Shown here: one piece after another, positions 48,599-58,536 of the stretch
Layout: each line of letters starts with the position of its first letter
Position numbering within the stretch: the first letter of the stretch is position 1
Origin: Campylobacter concisus
GTDB lineage: Bacteria > Campylobacterota > Campylobacteria > Campylobacterales > Campylobacteraceae
Length of the DNA stretch: 64,000 nucleotides
Direction of reading: 5' to 3'
Assembly: GCF_003048615.2 (NCBI RefSeq)
Contig: NZ_CP049263.1
Span: 1,240,001-1,304,000 of the forward strand
The notes under the pieces: model-generated
Seen by the model: the letters and a program-made list of their open reading frames with translations, nothing else
Database searches by the model: none
Told to the model about the DNA's origin: nothing
Position numbers and translations under genes: made by a program

Positions 48599-49060
48599 TT
48601 ATGCAAGTCCAAGTTCATTTAAGACAGAGCTTAAATTTACAGAATTATTTGTATTTTTGCCAAGGCTATTTTGCTTTTCAAGCAGTGTTTGGCTCGTAAG
48701 TGCCATGTTTAGCTCTTTGCGGTAGTCACTTAAAATTTTATCCATGATTTTAAGTAGCTCATTTTTTTGATCCTGCGTTTTGGTCGGATCATTTATGCTT
48801 AAAAGCTCAGTTAGCTCCTCTTTTTTCTGAGCTATTTTCTCTTCTATTTTGTTTGAATTTAGCTCATTTATAAAGCCAGCAGCACCGATTTCTGTAAGCC
48901 TTTTCTTAAACTGTTCAAGCTTGTCTGAAACCTTTGCCTCGCTTGTGATCTTATCAAGCGTTAGACTTAAAATTTCATCAAAACTATTTTTTTTATCTTT
49001 AGCTTTGCTTGAGCCTGACTGCAACAAATAATCGATAATATCGTTATTTTGAACCTTCAT
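48599..49060 (-). CDS. Hypothetical helical protein (153 aa)
   Basis: I do not recognise this gene. The protein is highly charged and almost entirely helical, with a probable coiled coil between residues 25 and 120 (DKLEQFKKRLTEIGAAGFINELNSNKIEEKIAQKKEELTELL). A Ser/Asn-rich linker leads to a short C-terminal helix SSVLNELGLA. It has no signal peptide. The build resembles small flagellar or export-related helper proteins, but nothing confirms that. Confidence 0.75.
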   Translation of the reverse strand: MKVQNNDIIDYLLQSGSSKAKDKKNSFDEILSLTLDKITSEAKVSDKLEQFKKRLTEIGAAGFINELNSNKIEEKIAQKKEELTELLSINDPTKTQDQKNELLKIMDKILSDYRKELNMALTSQTLLEKQNSLGKNTNNSVNLSSVLNELGLA

Positions 49061-49107
49061 ACATCTCCTTTTAAATTTGAGATGCTTTTTATAAGCAAGA
49101 TTTATTC

Positions 49108-50061
49108 CTAAAGGCTAAATTCTCTAGTGTTTTTTGACTTTTCTAGGATAAAACTAGCAAATTCATCACTAAAATTTGGACACTCCACCACTTTATAAAA
49201 GCTAAAATTTAGCTCTTTTGCAAGCTTGGCATACTCGATAACTAGCTCAAAAATAGTCTCAGAATTATCTATACAAAAAGATAGCGGATAGATAAGCACT
49301 TTTTTATTTTCGCACTTTGCCAAAGCCTCATTTAGAGATGGCTCTAACCATTTAATTGGGCCAAGGCGTGACTGATAAGCAAGGCTCACATCTTTAAAAT
49401 TTAGCCCCTGCTCTTTTAGCATTTTGCCTAAAATTTGCACATGCTCGTTTATGTGTTTTTCGTAGATATCACCTTTTTCAATGATCTTGCGAGGCAAAGA
49501 GTGAGCTGAAAAGATGAGGCTAATATCGCTTGTATCAATATCTTTTATCGCTTCGCGGATGTGAGAGATAATGATCTTATTGTAAGCGTCATCATCATAA
49601 AATGGCTCACAAAGTGAAATTTTAGCTTTTATATTAAGCTCCTCTTTTGCCTTTTTAAAATCAGCTAAGCTTGAAGTTATCGTAGTTTGTGAGTGATGAG
49701 GGTAGAGCGGTAAAAGCACTATCTCATCAAAATCTTCATACTTTTTAAGCACATCTTTTACAAATGGCGAAGTGTAGTTCATCGCAAAATCAACCGCGTC
49801 AAATTCGCTTTTAAGGCTTGAAATTTTCTCACAAAGCCTAGCTGTAAGCTCGCAAAGTGGCGACTTTCCGCCTATTTGCTCGTAGTTGTGCTTCGCAGTT
49901 TTTAGTCTGCCTTTTGTGATCATGAAAGCTACAAATTTTCTTAAAAATTTATTTTTTATACTCAAAATATATGGGTCATTAAACATATTTGTTAAAAAAA
50001 TTTCGACATCATCTAGGCTGTTTGCACCGCCCATATTTAAAAGCAAAAGAGCTTTTTTCAT
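49108..50061 (-). CDS. hemH: Ferrochelatase
   Basis: HemH inserts Fe2+ into protoporphyrin IX, the last step of heme synthesis. The N-terminal ALLLLNMGGANSLDDVEIFLTNMFNDPYI is the family start. The active-site region includes the LPLYPHHSQTTITSSL motif (near residue 118) and FSAHSLPRKIIEKGDIYEKH with the metal-binding His near residue 190. SFCIDNSETIFEL near residue 266 ends the fold. I chose the ATG at 50061, which overlaps the stop of the oxidoreductase gene by one base. The 317 aa are usual. The order equals Cj0503c-Cj0504c. Confidence 0.95.
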   Translation of the reverse strand: MKKALLLLNMGGANSLDDVEIFLTNMFNDPYILSIKNKFLRKFVAFMITKGRLKTAKHNYEQIGGKSPLCELTARLCEKISSLKSEFDAVDFAMNYTSPFVKDVLKKYEDFDEIVLLPLYPHHSQTTITSSLADFKKAKEELNIKAKISLCEPFYDDDAYNKIIISHIREAIKDIDTSDISLIFSAHSLPRKIIEKGDIYEKHINEHVQILGKMLKEQGLNFKDVSLAYQSRLGPIKWLEPSLNEALAKCENKKVLIYPLSFCIDNSETIFELVIEYAKLAKELNFSFYKVVECPNFSDEFASFILEKSKNTREFSL

Positions 50062-50930
50062 CAAAAGAGCTCTTTAATCTTTATAGCATCATCGATGTTT
50101 GAAAGTTCACTACTCTCGCCACTTTGGCAAAGATCATAAAAGGCCTCGTATTGTGCTTTTATCTCATTATTTAAAGAGTCGGTCTTTAAATTCATCTGAC
50201 CATTTTCACTTACTCTGTGAAGTTTGTAATCAATCAAATCTCCAAAATAAACACCATCTTTTGCATTTACTTCTATTTTAAAACGCTCCAAAGAACCGCA
50301 AAATGAGTCAGTAATGTTAACTAAAATTTGATTTTTCATTTTAAGACTAATGCCAACGTTATCGCTTAACCTCTTATTTGTCTTGTTTGTTTGAGTATAA
50401 AAAAAGTCACAAATTTCACTGCCAGCTAAATTTTTAGCAAGATCAATGTCGCAAAGAGAGAGTTCATTTATAATATTTCCTTCACAAAGTGGCTTAAAAT
50501 GAGCAATTGAGATGCTATAAATTTCTTCTTCTCTTAAAAGCGCTTTTTTTAGTGAAAAGACAGTTGGATTAAAACGCTCATCAACCCCAGTACAAACCCT
50601 TGCCTTATTTACACCTGCTGCGTATTTTATCTCTTTTAGCTCACTTACACTTTTAAATATTGGTCTTGAAATTAATATATTTTGACAGTATTTTACACAC
50701 TGACAAAAAGCTTCAATCATCTCATGCTGTGGCAAACAAAGTACAACTGCCTGAGGCTGTGCATTCTCTATAAATTCTTTAAAATCATCAAAAAATGGAG
50801 CCCTGCAAGCATCGTCTCTATTTTCTCTATCAAAAACTCCACAAACTTCAAATTTGTCAGAACGCCTAAGTTCCATATAGTGTCTCTTACCGACTAAATT
50901 ATATCCGACAATACCAATTTTGAGTTTCAC
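50061..50930 (-). CDS. Gfo/Idh/MocA-type oxidoreductase
   Basis: The N-terminus is an NAD(P)-binding Rossmann fold (KIGIVGYNLVGKRHYMELRRSDKFEVCGVFD) and AVVLCLPQHEMIEAFCQC fits the next strands. The GFO family EKP motif is replaced by LISRPIFKS near residue 97, so the catalytic Lys is not at its usual place (R-P instead of K-P). The substrate is unknown. It is translationally coupled to hemH, as in C. jejuni Cj0504c. Confidence 0.85.
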   Translation of the reverse strand: MKLKIGIVGYNLVGKRHYMELRRSDKFEVCGVFDRENRDDACRAPFFDDFKEFIENAQPQAVVLCLPQHEMIEAFCQCVKYCQNILISRPIFKSVSELKEIKYAAGVNKARVCTGVDERFNPTVFSLKKALLREEEIYSISIAHFKPLCEGNIINELSLCDIDLAKNLAGSEICDFFYTQTNKTNKRLSDNVGISLKMKNQILVNITDSFCGSLERFKIEVNAKDGVYFGDLIDYKLHRVSENGQMNLKTDSLNNEIKAQYEAFYDLCQSGESSELSNIDDAIKIKELF

Positions 50931-51059
50931 TAAAAACCTTTTATTTGTAAAATTTTAATTATTTTATTTACAAATCGCTTTTAAACAAATAAATTTATCA
51001 AATATCTTAAGAAAATATTAATTTTATATATTTTTATAAATTTACAAACGAATTTTGGC

Positions 51060-51065
51060 TAAAAT
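51060..51065 (+). promoter_or_regulatory. Candidate -10 box for alaS
   Basis: TAAAAT with TGG directly upstream lies 33 bp before the ATG at 51098. An AAGGA ribosome-binding site follows. No T-box or other leader structure is visible. Confidence 0.4.
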
Positions 51066-51097
51066 CAAGCAAAATTTTAAAGACTACAAGGACAAAA

Positions 51098-53656
51098 ATG
51101 CAAAATTTAGATATAAGAAAGGCATATCTTGATTTTTTCAAATCAAAAGGTCACGAAGTCGTAGCTTCTGCACCACTCGTGCCAAACGATGCAACACTAC
51201 TTTTTACAAATGCTGGCATGGTGCCGTTTAAGAGCATTTTTACTGGCGAAGTGCCACGCCCAACGCCACCTATCCGCACAAGCTGTCAGACCTGCATAAG
51301 AGCTGGAGGCAAGCACAACGACCTTGATAACGTCGGCTACACAGCGCGTCACCACACATTTTTTGAGATGCTTGGTAACTTTAGCTTTGGCGAATACTTC
51401 AAAAAAGAGGCGATCGCTTATGCTTGGGAATTTGTCACAGAGGTGCTAAAACTACCAAAAGATAAGCTTTATGTAACCGTTCACGAAAGCGACGATGAGG
51501 CGTTTGAAATTTGGAGCACTCACATCGCAAAAGAGAGAATTTACCGCTTTGGCGACCATGATAACTTCTGGCAAATGGGCGACACTGGACCATGCGGCCC
51601 TTGCAGTGAAATTTTTTACGATCAAGGCGCTGAGCACTTTAACACACCAGAAGATTACATGGGCGGCGATGGAGATAGATTTTTAGAGATCTGGAACCTT
51701 GTTTTCATGCAGTATGAAAGAAGCGCGGATGGCAAACTAAGCCCACTACCAAAGCCAAGCATCGATACTGGCATGGGACTTGAGCGCGTTACAGCTATCT
51801 TGCAGGGTAAATTTAGCAACTACGACAGCACACTTTTTATGCCGCTAATTAGCGAAGTGGCAAAGCTTTGCGGCAAGCCATACGTCTATGAGAGTGGCGC
51901 TAGCTACCGCGTCATAAGCGATCACATCCGCTCGGTCACATTTTTGCTAGCTCAAGGCACAACATTTGACAAAGAAGGCCGTGGCTACGTGCTTCGCCGT
52001 ATCTTACGCCGTGCGATCCGACATGGATACTTACTAGGCATAAAAGAGCCATTTATGTATAAGCTTGTCGATAAAGTTTGCGAGCTTATGGGCGGACACT
52101 ACACCTATCTAAACGATAAAAAAGCGGCTGTAAAAGAGCAGATCAAGCTTGAAGAAGAGAGATTTTTAGCGACTATCGCAAGCGGACTTGAACTATTTGA
52201 GAGTGAGCTTAAAAATACAAAAGAAATTTTTAGCGGAGAGGCTGCGTTTAAGCTCTATGATACATTTGGCTTCCCACTTGATCTAACGGCTGATATGCTT
52301 AGAGAAAAGGGCTTAAAGGTCGATGAGGCAAGGTTTGATGAGCTTATGAGCGAGCAAAAAGCACGTGCAAAAGCTGCTTGGAAAGGCAGTGGCGACAAGA
52401 GTGCGAAGGGCGATTTTAAAGAGCTACTTGAGAAATTTGGCGAGAATAAATTTATTGGCTACGAAGAGCTTAAGAGTAAAAGTAAAATTCTAGCCTTGCT
52501 TGATGAGGAATTTAAAAATGTAGATAGCCTAGATGCTGGCAAAGAGGGCTGGGTGATGTTTGATGTCACTCCATTTTACGCTCAAAGTGGCGGCCAGTGC
52601 GGCGACAGCGGTAAGATAGCAGGTAAAGCAAATGTGCTTGATACGCAAAAATTCCACGGGCTAAATTTATCTTTAGTAAAAACTAGCGCGGCACTAAAAG
52701 TTGGCGACGAAGTAGAGCTTGAAGTGGGCAGTGATAGAGCGGAGACTGCGCGACATCACAGCGCTACACACTTGCTTCACGCAGCCCTTAGAAGCGTGCT
52801 TGGCACACACATTGCTCAAGCTGGCTCAAACGTCGAGGCAGATAGACTAAGGTTTGACTTCTCTCATCCAAAGGCGCTTACTGGCGAAGAAATTTCAAAG
52901 GTCGAAAACCTTGTAAATGAGTGGATATTAACTGGTGCAAATGCAAAAACGCAGGTTATGGAGCTTGAAGAGGCTAAAAAAAGCGGAGCGATCGCGTTAT
53001 TTAACGAAAAATATGCCGACAAAGTAAGGGTTGTGAGCTTTGGCGATGTCAGCAAAGAGCTTTGCGGCGGCACACACGTGAAAAATATAGATGAGATCGG
53101 CTCATTTTTCATCACAAAAGAGAGTGGCGTAAGTGCTGGCGTTAGGCGTATAGAGGCTGTTTGTTCAAGAGCTGCGCTAAATTTAGCAAGGTCATTTAGA
53201 GCTGAGCTTGAAGAGCTAAAAGATGAGTTAAAGAGCACAGAGCCACTAAATGCCGTTAAAAAGCTAAAAGGCGAGATAAAAGGCTTAAAAGATAAGCTAA
53301 AAAACGCTAAAAGCTCTGAAGAGCTAGCCTTTATAAATGTAAATGATACCAAGCTTTGCGTAGCAAGCATCGATGGTGGTGACATAAAAACTTTGATAGA
53401 TGAGTTTAAAAATGGGCACGAAAAAGCTGCTATTTTACTGATCCAAACAGATGAAGATGGTAAAATTTCTCTTGCAGCTGGCGTGAAAAATGCTCCACTA
53501 AAAGCTGGCGCTTGGGTTAAATTTGCAGCGCAAATTCTAGGCGGCAATGGCGGTGGAAAAGACGACTTTGCAACAGCTGGCGGCAAAAACGCTCTAGCTA
53601 TCGAAGACGCCATAAAAAGCTCACTTGAGTATGCAAGGCAAGCTTTAGAAAAATGA
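51098..53656 (+). CDS. alaS: Alanyl-tRNA synthetase
   Basis: AlaS charges tRNA-Ala. The class II core begins [29 protein letters not shown] and has motif 2 ([19 protein letters not shown]) and motif 3 (GMGLERVTA near residue 230). The editing domain carries [12 protein letters not shown] near residue 551 and CGGTHVKNI near residue 659, the zinc-binding His/Cys. The C-terminal DHHA1 part ends in [17 protein letters not shown]. The 852 aa are normal. It ends with a 4-base overlap with the next gene. Confidence 0.97.
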   Translation: MQNLDIRKAYLDFFKSKGHEVVASAPLVPNDATLLFTNAGMVPFKSIFTGEVPRPTPPIRTSCQTCIRAGGKHNDLDNVGYTARHHTFFEMLGNFSFGEYFKKEAIAYAWEFVTEVLKLPKDKLYVTVHESDDEAFEIWSTHIAKERIYRFGDHDNFWQMGDTGPCGPCSEIFYDQGAEHFNTPEDYMGGDGDRFLEIWNLVFMQYERSADGKLSPLPKPSIDTGMGLERVTAILQGKFSNYDSTLFMPLISEVAKLCGKPYVYESGASYRVISDHIRSVTFLLAQGTTFDKEGRGYVLRRILRRAIRHGYLLGIKEPFMYKLVDKVCELMGGHYTYLNDKKAAVKEQIKLEEERFLATIASGLELFESELKNTKEIFSGEAAFKLYDTFGFPLDLTADMLREKGLKVDEARFDELMSEQKARAKAAWKGSGDKSAKGDFKELLEKFGENKFIGYEELKSKSKILALLDEEFKNVDSLDAGKEGWVMFDVTPFYAQSGGQCGDSGKIAGKANVLDTQKFHGLNLSLVKTSAALKVGDEVELEVGSDRAETARHHSATHLLHAALRSVLGTHIAQAGSNVEADRLRFDFSHPKALTGEEISKVENLVNEWILTGANAKTQVMELEEAKKSGAIALFNEKYADKVRVVSFGDVSKELCGGTHVKNIDEIGSFFITKESGVSAGVRRIEAVCSRAALNLARSFRAELEELKDELKSTEPLNAVKKLKGEIKGLKDKLKNAKSSEELAFINVNDTKLCVASIDGGDIKTLIDEFKNGHEKAAILLIQTDEDGKISLAAGVKNAPLKAGAWVKFAAQILGGNGGGKDDFATAGGKNALAIEDAIKSSLEYARQALEK

Positions 53657-54150
53657 TTCATCAAGAGATCGCTTTTTTTAAATTTGATCAACTAATCATC
53701 TTCTTGCACATTAGTTTCGTAGCTCTTTTTATAGGGCTACAAGCTGGTTTGGTGCTTGCTGGAAGCTATTTTATAAAAAATAAATTTGAAGATAAAGAGC
53801 GCTATCACATCTTGCTTCACATCATAAGACGCTTTGGACTAGCCATCTTTGCGCTAGTTCTTGGCATCGCGCTAACTAGCCTGATAATGATCTTTTACTT
53901 TGATGATGGCAAAATGCAAAACCCGATGGCAAGTGCCATAGTAGCGACCAAATGGGCGATAGAGATATTTTTACTCTTAAATTTAAGCTATATCTTTTAT
54001 AGATACAAAAAGGCTTTAAAAACTCTAAGATCGCACGAGATGATCGAGCTAAACGAAAGCCTAATCGTCATCATCTACTACTTCACGCCTCTAAATTTAC
54101 TAGCCTCGCTTGCGGCTGTCTATCTTGGCGTGAGCTATAGGAGCTTTTGA
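53653..54150 (+). CDS. Four-helix membrane protein, CopD-like layout
   Basis: The 165-aa protein has four hydrophobic helices: 12-38, 56-80, 92-110 and 137-160. His residues occur in the first ([14 protein letters not shown]) and before the second ([11 protein letters not shown]), an arrangement seen in CopD/YcnJ-like and heme-containing small membrane proteins. I do not recognise a specific family. It overlaps alaS by 4 bases and its stop overlaps the maf start by one base, so it belongs to the alaS-maf-pbpA transcript. C. jejuni has no gene here in the order I recall (Cj0506-Cj0507). Confidence 0.8.
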   Translation: MIHQEIAFFKFDQLIIFLHISFVALFIGLQAGLVLAGSYFIKNKFEDKERYHILLHIIRRFGLAIFALVLGIALTSLIMIFYFDDGKMQNPMASAIVATKWAIEIFLLLNLSYIFYRYKKALKTLRSHEMIELNESLIVIIYYFTPLNLLASLAAVYLGVSYRSF

Positions 54151-54692
54151 TGATCACTCTTGCTTCTAGCTCGCCAACAAGGGCAAATTTACTAAAAAAT
54201 GCTGGGATAGAATTTAAACAAATTTCTTGCAGCTTTGATGAGAGCATGATAGCAAAGAGCCTAAGACCAGAAATTTACGTCCAAAACGTCGTAAAAACTA
54301 AAAAAGAGCAGTTTTTAAGGGCAAATGGCAAGCTTTTAAATTTACTCTTTGCAGATAGCTGCGTGGCTTGTGGGGATAAAATTTTAGGCAAGGCAAATGA
54401 CAAAAACGAAGCACTTGCTATGCTAAATTTACAAAGTGGCAATGAGTGTAGCGTCTATACGGCGATGATATTTTTAGGCGAATTTGAGCTTATAAATGTG
54501 AGTAAGACTACATATAAATTTGATAAATTTAGCGAGCAAGAGCTAAAAAGCTACCTAGAAAGTGGCGAGTGGCAAGGCAAGGCTGGAGCCATGACGATAG
54601 AAAATTTTAATAAAAAATACATCACCTCCCAGCACGGCGAGACGAGCACGGCAATGGGGCTAAATTTAAAAATATTAAAGGCATTTTTATGA
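54150..54692 (+). CDS. maf: Maf-like nucleotide pyrophosphatase
   Basis: Maf proteins hydrolyse non-canonical or modified nucleoside triphosphates, or dTTP/UTP. The signature LASSSPTRANLLKNAGIEFKQ at the N-terminus, FADSCVACGDKILGKANDKNEA (near residue 66) and GEWQGKAGAMTIENF near residue 138 support this. The 180 aa are slightly short but complete. The ATG at 54150 is preferred to a TTG one codon upstream. It overlaps pbpA by 4 bases, matching Cj0507-Cj0508. Confidence 0.92.
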   Translation: MITLASSSPTRANLLKNAGIEFKQISCSFDESMIAKSLRPEIYVQNVVKTKKEQFLRANGKLLNLLFADSCVACGDKILGKANDKNEALAMLNLQSGNECSVYTAMIFLGEFELINVSKTTYKFDKFSEQELKSYLESGEWQGKAGAMTIENFNKKYITSQHGETSTAMGLNLKILKAFL

Positions 54693-56617
54693 AATATATC
54701 TTGGCATTTATCTTCGTAGTTGCCATCGCACTTGGCGGAGCGTTTTTATACTTTTATTCGCAGGTGAGATTTGACGCTTATACCATCATCGACTACAAGC
54801 CAAAGCTTGCGACACAAATTTTTGATAGAAACAACGAGCTCATCGCAAATATCTTTGAAGAAAATAGAATTTACGTAAAATATAACGACATCCCGCCACG
54901 TGTCATCGAAGCACTCGTGGCTATCGAGGATACGAGCTACTTTGAGCATGGCGGTATCAACGTAGAAGCCATGGCAAGAGCAGCGATAAAGGACATCAAA
55001 GCTAGAAAGCTAGTCGAGGGCGCATCTACGCTAACTCAGCAGCTCATAAAAAACCTAGCCCTAAGCCGCGAAAAGAAATTTACAAGAAAGATAAAAGAGG
55101 TTGTGCTCGCTATGAAGCTTGAAAGCGAGCTTAGCAAAGAGGACATCATCGAAAGATACCTAAATCACGTATATTTCGGCCACGGCTACTATGGCATCAA
55201 AACGGCTGCAGAGGGCTACTTTAGAAAAGAGCTAAATGAGCTAAGCATAAAAGAGATAGCGATGCTAGTTGGCATGCCAAAAGCGCCAAGTACTTATGAT
55301 CCTACAAAGCACCTCGACCTCTCGCTTAGCCGTGCAAACAGGGTTCTTGAGAGGATGTATAGCATCGGCTGGATAAACGAGGATGAGTACCGCAAGGGCG
55401 TGCTTGAAGAACCAGCAGTTTTTGACGATACGCTCACAAGAAATAAAGCTCCTTACGTGGTCGATGAGATCATAAAAGAGGCTTCAAAGAAATTTGACGA
55501 TATAAAAACTGGCGGTTACAAGATACAAAGCACCGTCGATCTAAACGTGCAAAAGATCGCTCAAGACGCTCTAGTATATGGTTACAATGAAATTTTAAAA
55601 AGAGATAAAAAGGCAAATCCAGAGATGCTAAATGGCGCTATCGTCGTCACTCATCCACAAAGCGGTCAAATTTTAGCTCTAATTGGCGGCATCGACTACG
55701 CAAAAAGTAGCTACAACAGAGCGACACAAAGCAAGCGCCAGCCAGGATCAAGCTTTAAGCCATTTATCTATCAAATAGCCCTTGATAGCGGCTACTCGGT
55801 CGTCTCTCAGGTAGCTGATATCGCTAGGACGTTTGACATGGGCAATGGCAAAGAGTGGACGCCAAAGAACTATAGCGGTGGCTTTCAAGGCTACATCACG
55901 ATAAAATCAGCCTTAACCCAGTCTCGCAACCTCGCAACCATAAATTTACTAAACGATCTTGGTCTTAGCTCGGTTCGCAAACAGCTTACAGATATGGGCT
56001 TTAACGACATCCCTGAAAATTTATCAATCGCACTTGGTAGCTTTGGAATTTCGCCACTTGACTTTGCGAAATTTTACTCGATGTTTCCAAACGATGGCGA
56101 AGTGGTCGAGCCTACGCTCATCAAGCATATAGAAAATAGCTTTGGCGCGTCGATGGACTATGAGCCTCAAAAGAAGCAGGTGCTAAAACCTGAGCAGGCA
56201 TTTTTGATGACTACCTTGCTTCAAAATGTCGTAAACAACGGTACCGGACGCAACGCAAAGGTAAATGGCATCCAGATCGCTGGCAAGACTGGTACGACAA
56301 ATAACAACATCGATGCTTGGTTTTGCGGCTACTCACCTGATATCGAGGCCATCATCTGGTACGGAAACGACGATAACAGCCCTATGAAAAAGGTCGAGGG
56401 TGGTGGCAGGACAGCTGCACCTGTCTTTAAGAAATTTATGGAGGGCTACATCAAGCTCTACCCTACTCTAAGACGCGCGTTTGAGCAGCCTGATGGCGTC
56501 TATAAAGGATACTACAACGGCGCTGATGAGTACTACACAAACGACTCGCCGTTGCCGCAAAATACGCCAACAAATGACATCATTCAAGATCAAGAAAACG
56601 ATGGATTATTATTTTAG
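54689..56617 (+). CDS. pbpA: Penicillin-binding protein 1A (bifunctional transglycosylase/transpeptidase)
   Basis: PBP1A polymerises and cross-links peptidoglycan on the periplasmic side. A short cytoplasmic start and one membrane helix (LAFIFVVAIALGGAFLYFY) precede the GT51 domain. It has AIEDTSYFEHGGINVEA with catalytic Glu, GASTLTQQLIKNL and RKIKEVVLAMKLE. The transpeptidase domain contains SKRQPGSSFKPF (catalytic Ser near residue 358), the SxN box SRNL and KTGTT near residue 535. The 642 aa are normal. The GlmU/GlmS/UppS products of this window feed the same pathway. Confidence 0.96.
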   Translation: MKYILAFIFVVAIALGGAFLYFYSQVRFDAYTIIDYKPKLATQIFDRNNELIANIFEENRIYVKYNDIPPRVIEALVAIEDTSYFEHGGINVEAMARAAIKDIKARKLVEGASTLTQQLIKNLALSREKKFTRKIKEVVLAMKLESELSKEDIIERYLNHVYFGHGYYGIKTAAEGYFRKELNELSIKEIAMLVGMPKAPSTYDPTKHLDLSLSRANRVLERMYSIGWINEDEYRKGVLEEPAVFDDTLTRNKAPYVVDEIIKEASKKFDDIKTGGYKIQSTVDLNVQKIAQDALVYGYNEILKRDKKANPEMLNGAIVVTHPQSGQILALIGGIDYAKSSYNRATQSKRQPGSSFKPFIYQIALDSGYSVVSQVADIARTFDMGNGKEWTPKNYSGGFQGYITIKSALTQSRNLATINLLNDLGLSSVRKQLTDMGFNDIPENLSIALGSFGISPLDFAKFYSMFPNDGEVVEPTLIKHIENSFGASMDYEPQKKQVLKPEQAFLMTTLLQNVVNNGTGRNAKVNGIQIAGKTGTTNNNIDAWFCGYSPDIEAIIWYGNDDNSPMKKVEGGGRTAAPVFKKFMEGYIKLYPTLRRAFEQPDGVYKGYYNGADEYYTNDSPLPQNTPTNDIIQDQENDGLLF

Positions 56618-56625
56618 GAGATAAG

Positions 56626-56940
56626 ATGAAAAGATTAAAAATTTTACTTTGCCTAGCGCTTGCAAGCCTTGCGTATGGCGCTGATCTAAACACAGCTAGC
56701 AAGAGTGAGCTAATGAGCCTTGGGCTAAACAAAAGCCAGGCACTAAACGTCATAAAGTATAGAAAAGCTCATAAATTTACAAGTGTTGAGGAGCTTGAGA
56801 AGGTTCAAGGCATCGGCTTTAACGACATGCAAAAGGTCAAAGAAAAGCTTAGTGTAAAAGATAGCCAAAAGGCGAAAAAGACTGAGCCTGAAAAGAAGTC
56901 AAAAAACAAGAAACTAAAAAGCAAGAAAAAGAAAAAATAG
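56626..56940 (+). CDS. ComEA-like helix-hairpin-helix DNA-binding protein
   Basis: A signal peptide (MKRLKILLCLALASLAYGA) precedes a double helix-hairpin-helix domain (DLNTASKSELMSLGLNKSQALNVIKYRKAHKFTSVEELEKVQGIGFNDMQKVKEKL). The tail is almost pure Lys/Ser (KKSKNKKLKSKKKKK). Cj0011c of C. jejuni has this layout and takes part in natural transformation by binding DNA in the periplasm. It lies 8 bases after pbpA. With the prepilin peptidase and pseudopilin it gives three competence-related genes in the window. Confidence 0.87.
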   Translation: MKRLKILLCLALASLAYGADLNTASKSELMSLGLNKSQALNVIKYRKAHKFTSVEELEKVQGIGFNDMQKVKEKLSVKDSQKAKKTEPEKKSKNKKLKSKKKKK

Positions 56941-57013
56941 TTTTTCTCTTCTAAATTTCTAGCCATTTACTTTTTGGCTCTATCATTACACCCCTGAAAG
57001 AAGGTGGCTAGAA

Positions 57014-58493
57014 ATGCTAAACATCGACAAAATAAGACATATAAGCTTTTTGTAATTTTTAATTTTATTTGTAGCTTATATGTTTTTCATAAACTACATA
57101 TGCTCTTTGCTGGAGTTTTTGCATTTTGCTTGTGCCATTTTTGCTAAAACCTCTTGCTATCTTTTTCATCATGATTAGCAGCATCTCTGCTTACTTTATG
57201 CAAGCTTACGGCGTCATTATAGATAAAGGCATGCTATTAAACGTCTTGCACACTGACACAAGAGAGGCATTTAGCTATTTTAGTTCTTTGGCTTATTTTT
57301 GTAACCATCTTGCCTTGCGTATATGTAGCGCTTGTAAAGATTAGCTATGAAGGTTTTAAAAGTGCGCTTAGATCAAGGTTAAAAATGGCCCTTAGCACTT
57401 TGGCAAGTGCGGCTATAATCTTTACTCTCATGTCTAAAATTTTTATACCATTTTTTAAAGAGCCACAACGCCTCAAGCGTTTTACTCCCATACTACCCCA
57501 TCTACTCTGGCATAAGATTAGCAAAGTCTTTGGCACAAAAACCGCTCCCTTTTACCTACGTGGCAGATGACGCAACTCTTACTAACGACAAAAAGAAAAT
57601 TTTAGTTTTGATAGTAGGTGAGACACAAAGGAGCAAAAACTACTCGCTAAATGGCTACGCTAAAAACGATACAAACAAATTTACTAAACAAAAAGATGTG
57701 GTAAGTTTTACAAATTTTTACTCATGCGGGACTGCCACAGAGACTAGCGTGCCTTGTCTATTTTCAGACTTAAAGCGAGAAAATTTTAGCAACCACGAGG
57801 CTAAGGCTCGTGAAAATTTAGTTGATATCATCAATAAACTTGGTATAAAAACATACTTTTTTGACAACAATAGTGGCGGCTGCGAAAAAAATAGGAGTAG
57901 TGGTTTGCGACAATCTTGATCAAAAACACACTTCAGAGCACAGAGCAGCTGGCTTTGATGAAGTGATATTTGATGAGGCAAAAAAGGTCATAAAAGATGC
58001 AAATTCCACTACATTTATCGTGCTACATTTGCAAGGCTCACATGGCCCTATCTACTACAAAGGCTACCCAAGTAAATTTAAAGAATTCACACCAACATGC
58101 GACACTGTTGAGCTAAACAAATGCACGCCAGATGAGATAGCAAACACCTATGACAACACCATTTTATATGAGGACTATCTGCAAAGCGAGCTGATAAACG
58201 CCCTTGAAGCAAGAAAAGATAAATTTGAAGTTGCCATGTTCTTTTTCTCAGATCACGGAGAGAGCCTAGGCGAAAATGGCATATATTTACATGGCCTGCC
58301 TTACTCTATCGCTCCAGATGAGCAAAAACACATCCCAGCCATCATCTTTTCAAGCGATAGCGAGCTTTTAAAAAGACTAAAAGCTAGAAAAGACGAAACT
58401 CTTTCGCATGATTTTATCTTTAGCTCAGTTCTTGGATATTTTGGGGTAAAAACTAAGGCTTACGAGCCAGAATTTGATATCTTTAGGGAGTAA
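57014..58493 (+). pseudogene. eptC: Phosphoethanolamine transferase (EptA/EptC-type), disrupted
   Basis: EptC adds phosphoethanolamine to lipid A and, in C. jejuni, to the flagellar rod protein FlgG. The gene should run from ATG 57014 to 58493, about 493 codons. An in-frame TAA at 57053-57055 interrupts the first helix, and the frame changes near 57100, 57290, 57480 and 57885. Reading across frames gives the family's parts: membrane segments, YGVIIDKGMLLNVLHTDTREA, YPIYSGIRLAKSLAQKPLPF, LIVGETQRSKNYSLNGYAKND, the SCGTATETSVPC nucleophile region, DNNSGGCEK, and FFFSDHGESLGENGIYLHG. The last break is an A7 that would be in frame as A6 (57886-57892). Confidence 0.88.
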
Positions 58494-58536
58494 ATTTAAA
58501 GCCAGCCTAGGCAAAGCCCGAAGCTGGCGCAAATTT
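58492..58536. terminator. Inverted repeat between eptC remnant and glyS
   Basis: GCCAGC/GCTGGC (58501-58506, 58523-58528) with outer AAATTT arms (58492-58497 and 58531-58536) sits between convergent genes. The loop and mismatches make it weak, but the place fits a shared terminator. Confidence 0.4.

Noticed and set aside
50931-51097. T-box or other leader in front of alaS
   Set aside because: The gap is only AT-rich with no specifier loop or AGGGTGGNACCGCG-like T-box.
52864-53691. Long minus-strand frame opposite alaS
   Set aside because: It runs opposite the conserved AlaS C-terminal region, is Ser/Phe-rich as expected from complementing Lys/Glu/Ala codons, and has no family match.
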